Shown here piece after piece: positions 57,963-57,963 of a stretch of 57,963 nt of DNA; the first letter of the stretch is position 1, and every line of letters starts with the position of its first letter. The DNA lies in assembly GCF_000455265.1 (NCBI RefSeq), contig NZ_HG005139.1:2140350-2198312 (forward strand), given 5' to 3'. The notes beneath the pieces are model-generated. The model ran no database searches and was not told where the DNA came from. It saw nothing but the letters and a program-made list of their open reading frames with translations. The DNA comes from Paenibacillus antibioticophila (lineage in GTDB: Bacteria > Bacillota > Bacilli > Paenibacillales > Paenibacillaceae). The translations under genes and the position numbers were made by a program.

Positions 57963-57963
57963 G

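Overview
The window looks like a chromosomal segment of a Paenibacillus-type bacterium (Bacillota). Supporting this are strong GGAGG ribosome-binding sites, sigma-A-like promoters, the Bacillus-type blocks ypiB-ypiF-qcrABC-ypjA-ypjB and trpB-trpA-hisC-tyrA, a BlaI/BlaR1 pair, and several large GntR/LacI-controlled sugar ABC loci. No rRNA, tRNA, CRISPR or prophage was recognised.

Layout. (1) 1-4705: a fructose-asparagine (fra) Amadori-product locus on the minus strand (fraB, fraD, a Dcu-family carrier, a cut-off epimerase) with a divergent GntR regulator. (2) 4706-5820: a type I toxin-antitoxin unit and decayed remnants. (3) 5821-10910: a sugar ABC importer operon with a GntR-LacI regulator and a PhnP-like metallo-beta-lactamase-fold hydrolase. 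(4) 11126-18882: an integron-like gene-cassette array, the most striking part of the window. (5) 19165-21459: a double-HTH MerR regulator and an ABC exporter. (6) 21511-24114: a small peptide, a Leu/Ser-rich protein and a BlaI/BlaR1-like pair sharing an 18-bp operator. (7) 24282-29088: ypjB, ypjA, qcrC, qcrB, qcrA, ypiF, ypiB. (8) 29138-37410: a helicase-associated-like protein, an ABC/two-component envelope-stress-like module, a histidine phosphatase, and an ECF sigma/anti-sigma pair. (9) 37672-52393: a mannoside-type catabolic operon (two permeases, binding protein, GH38 alpha-mannosidase, a novel GH-like protein, a DUF4965 protein), its GntR-LacI regulator and a divergent secreted GxGYxYP protein, with two MITE-like hairpin elements. 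(10) 52839-57962: a GNAT enzyme and the tyrA-hisC-trpA-trpB operon end.

The cassette array contains about ten short units. They encode two nearly identical GNATs, another GNAT, a TmrB-like kinase, a RelB/RelE-type TA pair, a frameshifted Nudix, DinB, a YqeK-like HD protein, a Hol_Tox type I toxin with its antisense RNA, and a membrane coiled-coil protein; one unit is non-coding. They are separated by about 77-194-bp imperfectly palindromic repeats ending in ATAAC and GTTA. Within most units the first 17 nt are reverse-complementary to the last 17 nt at 14-16 positions. This terminal sequence differs from unit to unit and does not match across a repeat. That is the footprint expected if each unit travelled as a circle whose hairpin site was cut at G^TT, as in integron attC recombination. 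The genes lie on the minus strand and run into their repeat; one stop codon even lies inside the junction motif. The only reversed unit is the TA pair, which carries a promoter-like region and terminator of its own. No integrase lies in the window. Integrons are classically described in other phyla, so this may be an undescribed or divergent cassette system in Bacillota.
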